A DNA stretch of 33,017 bases, from positions 1-33,017 of the forward strand of contig NZ_BAFT02000102.1 of assembly GCF_000308475.2 (NCBI RefSeq), written 5' to 3'. This document shows positions 29,693 through 33,017 of the stretch, piece by piece. The position numbers and the translations under genes were made by a program. How positions within the stretch are numbered: the stretch's first letter is position 1; each line of letters opens with the position of its first letter. The DNA is from Nocardia brasiliensis NBRC 14402. Lineage in GTDB: Bacteria; Actinomycetota; Actinomycetes; Mycobacteriales; Mycobacteriaceae. Under the pieces are notes generated by a model. It did no database searches. It was not told the origin of the DNA and was given only the letters and a program-made list of their open reading frames with translations.

Positions 29693-30142
29693 TCAGTGAC
29701 CCGGCGGCAGCGGTGGGGTCGGCGGCGTCGGCGGCAGCGGTGGCCGCTGCGCTTCGGACCCGTTGCCGCGCACGGTGATTCCGATCGCCGTCGGGATGAG
29801 CAGGGCGCAACCCCACGGCACCGCCACCCAGAACGGCCAGAAGTACCCCAAACCGGTGGCAGCCCAGATCAACAGGCAGAGCATGTTCACGAAGACCCAC
29901 GGGGTCCACATGATGACCACCCACTGCGGCACCCGGTTCGACACGGCCTCACGGGTATTGCGCTGCGTCGGCAGGTCGGCCAGCACCGGTGTCAGCTCGC
30001 CGTAGGTCTTGGCGGCGTACACCTGCTGCACCCGGTCGTCGAATTCGTGCAGGCTCAACCTGCCCTCGTTCATCGCCAGACGCAGTTGTTCGACGATCTT
30101 CTCGCGGTCCGCGTCAGAGGCCCGCACGTGCTCCACTCCCAC
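29693..30142 (-). CDS. DUF1707 (SHOCT-like) two-helix membrane protein
   Basis: A 149-residue protein. The N-terminal DUF1707 domain (about residues 6-60) is RASDADREKIVEQLRLAMNE, then GRLSLHEFDDRVQQVYAAKT and YGELTPVLADLP, the standard signature. Two hydrophobic helices follow (VVIMWTPWVFVNMLCLLIWA and PFWVAVPWGCALLIPTAIGI), and the tail is Pro-rich (RPPLPPTPPTPPLPPGH). DUF1707 proteins are common in actinobacteria and usually attached to membrane or cell-wall-associated partners; the function is not established. Start choice among GTG 30142, GTG 30136 and a later GTG is uncertain by a few residues. Confidence 0.87.
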   Translation of the reverse strand: MGVEHVRASDADREKIVEQLRLAMNEGRLSLHEFDDRVQQVYAAKTYGELTPVLADLPTQRNTREAVSNRVPQWVVIMWTPWVFVNMLCLLIWAATGLGYFWPFWVAVPWGCALLIPTAIGITVRGNGSEAQRPPLPPTPPTPPLPPGH

Positions 30143-30196
30143 GACTGTCAGCGTAGGACGTGGCGCGCCGGCTGTGCACCACTTGGTCTGGTGTGG

Positions 30197-30805
30197 TCAG
30201 CGGGGGACGTCCCAGAACGCGAGCTCGTGCCGCATGCCCTCCAGGAACAGGGCCTCTGCTCGGGCCTGGTCCGCGCCCGCCTCGTCGATCATCTGGGCGA
30301 TGCGGCGGGTGAGATCGGCGAAGCCGGGGTCGGCGTAGGTGTCGACCCAGCGGCGGTAGCGCGGTTCGGCGGGCGGGTTCTCGGCGAGCCGCGCGCCCAG
30401 GTTCGAATAGCCCCACATGCACGGGTAGAGGGCGGCCAGACCCTCGGCGTAGTCGGCCGCGGACTCCAGCAGGAAGGACGTATATGCCGTGCACGCAGTG
30501 CCTTTGGTGGCACCGTCGAGGTCGGCGCCGAACTCGGCGGCCAGCGAGCGGTGCAGCGCCAGTTCGTCGTGGTAGGTGGCGTGCGCCAGATCCACCAGGT
30601 CGGCGAGGTGGGCCGACGGCGCCTGCCAGGCCAGGCGGCTGAACACCCGGACGTAGTCGAGCAGGAAGAGGTAGTCCTGCTCGAGCCAGGATCGGAAGAT
30701 CGGCTCGGGCAGATCGCCCTTGGCGATCCCGGCCACCGTGGGATGCGTGAGCTGATGCTCGACCAGCGGACGGCCGAGTTCTTCCAGATGCGCGGCGAGA
30801 CTCAT
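30197..30805 (-). CDS. tenA: TenA-family thiaminase II / aminopyrimidine aminohydrolase
   Basis: A 202-residue all-helical TenA protein, which hydrolyses degraded thiamin pyrimidines for salvage. Landmarks: HPTVAGIAKGDLPEPIFRSW, then LEQDYLFLLDYVRVFSRLAW, ACTAYTSFLLESAADYAEGL and ALYPCMWGYSNLGARLAENP, where the Cys of PCMW matches the catalytic Cys of TenA_C enzymes; the C-terminal Glu of RHELAFWD matches the active-site Glu. ATG at 30805 was chosen for its family-typical MSLAAHLEELGRP; an in-frame GTG at 30838 would extend into the divergent promoter. No other thiamin genes and no TPP riboswitch-like leader are beside it, which is unusual. Confidence 0.9.
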   Translation of the reverse strand: MSLAAHLEELGRPLVEHQLTHPTVAGIAKGDLPEPIFRSWLEQDYLFLLDYVRVFSRLAWQAPSAHLADLVDLAHATYHDELALHRSLAAEFGADLDGATKGTACTAYTSFLLESAADYAEGLAALYPCMWGYSNLGARLAENPPAEPRYRRWVDTYADPGFADLTRRIAQMIDEAGADQARAEALFLEGMRHELAFWDVPR

Positions 30806-30835
30806 GCCGACCAGTCTTGCGTACTCCGCGGTTTG

Positions 30836-30849
30836 CACCCGCGCGGGTG
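30836..30849. promoter_or_regulatory. 14-bp perfect palindrome between tenA and the acyltransferase gene
   Basis: CACCCGCGCGGGTG is self-complementary and lies 30 bp upstream of the tenA ATG and 39 bp upstream of the acyltransferase start, in an 83-bp divergent region. It is GC-rich like the genome, so chance is possible. A shared operator is an inference. Confidence 0.35.
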
Positions 30850-30888
30850 TTGCCGCACGCTTGCGAGGTGTTGCGGGATGAGGATGCG

Positions 30889-32202
30889 GTGGTGCGAGTG
30901 CTGGCGCCGTCGGAACAGCGGTTCGTACGGCACGGCACGTACACGGGGCGTTCGGTGTCGGTGACGGGAGCGGTGGATATCGCGGCGGTGCAAGGGGCGT
31001 TCGCCGCGCTGCAGACGACGTACCCGGTGATCACCTGCCGGATCGGCGAAGACGAAGAGGGGACCGGATACCTACTGCGACCGGGGGATTCGCCGGTGGG
31101 GGCGACGGTGACCGAGGGGGACGTCGAGACGATCGGTTTGCCCGCGACGCCGCTCGACCCCGGAACCCAGCTCGCCTACCTCGACGTGCTGGTGTCCGGC
31201 GAAGACCGTTGGCGGCTCACGCTGTTCGCGCATCACAGCGTCGCGGATGCCGGGCACTGTGTCGAACTGCTCGCCCGCTTCTGGGACCACTACACCGGCC
31301 TCGTCGAAGGAACACCGGTGGCCGGTGCACCGCATGACTATCCGCGGCCGCTGGAATGGCATGTGGCGCAACGGGGGATCGTGGCGGGGGCGGTGTCCGG
31401 CTTCGAGGCCGTCACGCGGCCGCTGCCGGTGCCCGCCCCCATCGCGGCCGCGGCTCGCGCGGACGCCCGCGGTGCCGGATCGGTGAACATCCGGTCGCCC
31501 GGATCCGCGGTCGCGGTGCCCAGCTCCCTTGCCCGACCCTTGCGGACCCGCCTCGACGCGGCGGTGACGGCGCGGATCGTCGCGCTCGGGCGGCATCGCG
31601 GGGTGAGCGTGAACGGGTTGGTCACCGCGGCGCTGCTGCGCGCGTTCGCGTCCGGAATCACCGATGCCGCAACCGGTCCGGTGCCGCTCGGCTGCCTCTA
31701 TCCGGTGGACATGCGTTCCCGGCTGGTGCCTAAGGTGGCTCCCGCGGACGGCACCAACATGGCGGGGCTCGCGTCGTTCGCCGCCGAGGTCGACCTGTCG
31801 GGGAGCGTTCTCGAGCTGGGCGGGCGGATCGCGCAGCAGTTGCGTGCCGACCTGGCCGCGGGCATCGTGCAACAGTCGGTGCTGCATTTCCCGGACTTCT
31901 TCGGGGACAAGCGGATCCACTCGCTGGCCGGTCACGTCGCGGTGACGAACACCGGGGCGGTGCCCTCGTTCCGGACACCGGCCGGCCTGGAACTCACCGA
32001 TTACGAGATCGTCTATCTCTCGGCCCATCCGCGCCCGTCCACCGGAGCCTCGGCAGCTGTGACTTTCCTCGTCTACACCTTCCACGGCGCACTGACGATC
32101 GGCCTGCTGGGCGGTGGTTCCGAGGCGCACCGACTGCTCGACGCGGTGCACAACGAACTGCTCGCGCTGTCCAGCGAGACGATCGTCAGCAATGACCGGT
32201 AG
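30889..32202 (+). CDS. PapA5-like condensation-domain acyltransferase
   Basis: A 437-residue protein of the BAHD/condensation-like fold, closest by eye to polyketide-associated acyltransferase PapA5, which esterifies diols with multimethyl-branched acids. The start VVRVLAPSEQRFVRHGTYTG aligns with the PapA5 beginning (IRKLSHSEE, from memory). The catalytic motif HHxxxD is FAHHSVADAGH (HHSVADA, Ala in place of the usual Gly). C-terminal blocks include NMAGLASFAAEVDLSG and VAVTNTGAVPSFRTPAGLEL. Start uncertain: GTG 30889 or 30892 has GAGG upstream; GTG 30868 and an earlier GTG are also in frame. No polyketide synthase is beside it, so the acyl donor is unknown. It is divergent from tenA. Confidence 0.85.
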   Translation: MVRVLAPSEQRFVRHGTYTGRSVSVTGAVDIAAVQGAFAALQTTYPVITCRIGEDEEGTGYLLRPGDSPVGATVTEGDVETIGLPATPLDPGTQLAYLDVLVSGEDRWRLTLFAHHSVADAGHCVELLARFWDHYTGLVEGTPVAGAPHDYPRPLEWHVAQRGIVAGAVSGFEAVTRPLPVPAPIAAAARADARGAGSVNIRSPGSAVAVPSSLARPLRTRLDAAVTARIVALGRHRGVSVNGLVTAALLRAFASGITDAATGPVPLGCLYPVDMRSRLVPKVAPADGTNMAGLASFAAEVDLSGSVLELGGRIAQQLRADLAAGIVQQSVLHFPDFFGDKRIHSLAGHVAVTNTGAVPSFRTPAGLELTDYEIVYLSAHPRPSTGASAAVTFLVYTFHGALTIGLLGGGSEAHRLLDAVHNELLALSSETIVSNDR

Positions 32203-32273
32203 CTGACGCGGTGCAGCCGCAGGACCCGAACGACGCGGCACCTGCGCCGCCGTCCAGATCGGCGCGGTCACGC

Positions 32274-32321
32274 GGGCACGCGGGCACTCGGGCACGCGGG
32301 CACTCGGGCACTCGGGCACGA
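32274..32321 (+). repeat. Six tandem copies of an 8-bp unit GGGCAC(T/G)C
   Basis: Units in order: GGGCACGC, GGGCACTC, GGGCACGC, GGGCACTC, GGGCACTC, GGGCACGA. The repeat is almost perfect and not a multiple of three, so it is unlikely to be coding. It begins 71 bp after the acyltransferase stop. Confidence 0.95.
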
Positions 32322-32393
32322 GTACGCCGCGCACGTTTCGTTGCGCCGCGCACGAAATCGTCGGCGAATCCGCACGCGGGACGCGAATATGCG

Positions 32394-32428
32394 CGCGGCG
32401 CGGCAGACCCGATCGTGTGCGCGCCGCG
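32394..32428 (+). terminator. GC-rich hairpin downstream of the acyltransferase gene
   Basis: CGCGGCGCG (32394-32402) pairs with CGCGCCGCG (32420-32428) across a 17-nt loop. No U tract, and it is about 190 bp after the stop. In such GC-rich sequence this could be chance. Confidence 0.25.
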
Positions 32429-32435
32429 ACGCCGC

Positions 32436-32523
32436 TGGTCGGTGTGGCTGACGCCGTTGGTCGGTGTGGCTGACGCCGTTGGTCGGTGTGGCTGACGTGG
32501 CTGGTCGGCGTGGCTGGCGTGGC
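32436..32523 (+). repeat. Four tandem copies of a 22-bp unit
   Basis: Units at 32436-32457, 32458-32479, 32480-32501 and 32502-32523 begin TGGTCGGTGTGGCTGACG. The first two are identical, the third differs at its last four bases, and the fourth has further T-to-C and A-to-G changes. The period of 22 bp is about two helical turns and not a multiple of three. There are no spacers, so this is not a CRISPR. Confidence 0.95.
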
Positions 32524-32682
32524 TGGTGGGGGGCTTCGGAGGATGGTGCTTGGCTGGTCGGCGACCGGTCCGGGCGGCCGTGCGGTGCGTGGGACGGCGG
32601 GGTGAAACGAGTTGGCCGGTGGGACCGGTCGGGCAGAATGCTGGGTGACAGCGGACGATCGGGTTGGAAGCGGGTGCCAGCG

Positions 32683-33017
32683 ATGCTGACGAACGGAGAC
32701 GGAAGGCTGGGCGCGGCCGCGGTCGGGATAGCGGCGCTCGGCGTCGGCGAGGCGATCGCCGCGACCCGGGGCGGCTCGCTGATCGACACCCTCGGGCGAG
32801 CCATGATCGACGTCTCGCCGGTGCCGGTGGTGGAGGCCACCGTCGCGCTGTCGGGCCGGCACGACAAGGCGGCCACCCGGCTGGGCGTCGGCGCGGGCGC
32901 GGTGGCGGCGACCGTCGGACTCGGTGCGCTGCCGCAGCGATTGCGCACCCCGCGGCGGTCGCGTTCGGGGCCGGTGCCGCGGCGCTGGCGACCCGGCTGT
33001 CCACCCGCTCCACCTCC
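32683..33017 (+). pseudogene. N-terminus of a membrane-bound molybdopterin (sulfite-oxidase-type) oxidoreductase, apparently frameshifted and cut by the window edge
   Basis: From ATG 32683 the frame reads MLTNGDGRLGAAAVGIAALG, then VGEAIAATRGGSLIDTLGRA, MIDVSPVPVVEATVALSGRH and DKAATRLGVGAGAVAATVGL. This looks like the membrane N-terminus of actinobacterial sulfite-oxidase-type molybdopterin oxidoreductases (GVGE, G-S-x-x-D-x-x-G, IDxSPxPVxE, DKxAxRLGV). After residue 82 this frame becomes Arg/Pro-rich (PQRLRTPRRSRSGPVPRRWR), while the frame one base behind continues as a good membrane helix (AAAAIAHPAAVAFGAGAAAL, then ATRLSTRS). One missing base near 32926-32930 would explain this. The catalytic domain is outside the window. 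Either a real pseudogene or a sequencing error. Confidence 0.55.

Larger units (their letters stand above)
32203..32682. other. Gene-free, repeat-rich spacer
   Basis: These 480 bp have no convincing gene. Open frames on both strands here are Arg-rich or repeat-driven and change frame across the repeats. It contains an 8-bp tandem repeat (32274-32321), a 9-bp inverted repeat (32394-32428), a 22-bp tandem repeat (32436-32523) and a G-rich stretch after it. Confidence 0.6.

Noticed and set aside
30806..30888. TPP riboswitch in front of tenA
   Set aside because: The leader is too short and lacks the conserved CTGAGA and ACCTGA-type blocks.
32436..32523. CRISPR array
   Set aside because: The 22-bp units are directly adjacent with no unique spacers, and no cas genes are present.
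31072..32862. 596-residue minus-strand open frame under the acyltransferase gene and the repeats
   Set aside because: It crosses the 8-bp and 22-bp repeats, is low in complexity and lies antisense to a gene with a clear HHxxxD motif.

Overview
This is a high-GC actinobacterial chromosome segment that best fits Nocardia or a close relative in the Nocardiaceae. The evidence is GC-rich codon use with many GTG and TTG starts, a Z-prenyl diphosphate synthase, ESX-type secretion substrates, SmtB/Zur regulators and a PapA5-like acyltransferase. The core gene order also matches, from memory, Mycobacterium tuberculosis Rv2374c-Rv2357c: hrcA, dnaJ2, rsmE, phoH, ybeY, CBS/CorC protein, cytidine-deaminase-like protein, era, amidase, recO, uppS, Rv2360c-like, zur, smtB, glyS. 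No rRNA, tRNA, CRISPR array or insertion sequence was seen.

Layout. (1) 1-1675, minus strand: three overlapping genes encode a YbaB-like protein, a WXG100-like protein and the N-terminus of a large WXG100-like-domain protein that leaves the window; together they look like a type VII secretion effector cassette. (2) 1962-5050, plus: hrcA, dnaJ2 and rsmE (heat-shock control, chaperone, 16S rRNA methylation). (3) 5045-7358: a divergent MFS transporter and LysR regulator. (4) 7470-11853, plus: phoH, ybeY, CBS/CorC membrane protein, cytidine-deaminase-like protein and era, an RNA/ribosome maturation cluster with 4-8-bp gene overlaps after ybeY. (5) 11860-13478: a secreted GH25 lysozyme and a secreted phospholipase A2, divergent. 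(6) 13500-17122: an amidase, an alpha/beta hydrolase plus TetR pair behind a 21-bp palindrome, and a lone XRE-type regulator. (7) 17290-19352, plus: recO, uppS and an Rv2360c-like protein. (8) 19353-27246: a region that is absent at this point of the mycobacterial order as I recall it. It holds an ABC exporter, a DesK/DesR-type two-component system, a small secreted protein, a YggT protein, a TetR plus membrane-protein pair and a lipoprotein. (9) 27247-29634: smtB-zur divergent from glyS. (10) 29693-33017: a DUF1707 membrane protein, tenA divergent from a PapA5-like acyltransferase, a repeat-rich gene-free stretch, and the start of an apparently frameshifted molybdopterin oxidoreductase.

The most interesting non-coding signals are short dyads at divergent or regulator-linked promoters: 1869-1880, 6334-6348, 15190-15210, 17215-17245, 19395-19473 (four CATGAC cores), 24942-25023 (two inverted operator copies), 28081-28106 (over the smtB -35) and 30836-30849. 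Gene-level oddities are a cytidine-deaminase homologue without zinc ligands, an alpha/beta hydrolase with Tyr where the catalytic His is expected, and the frameshift at the right edge. All family assignments come from reading the translated sequence; no database search was run.
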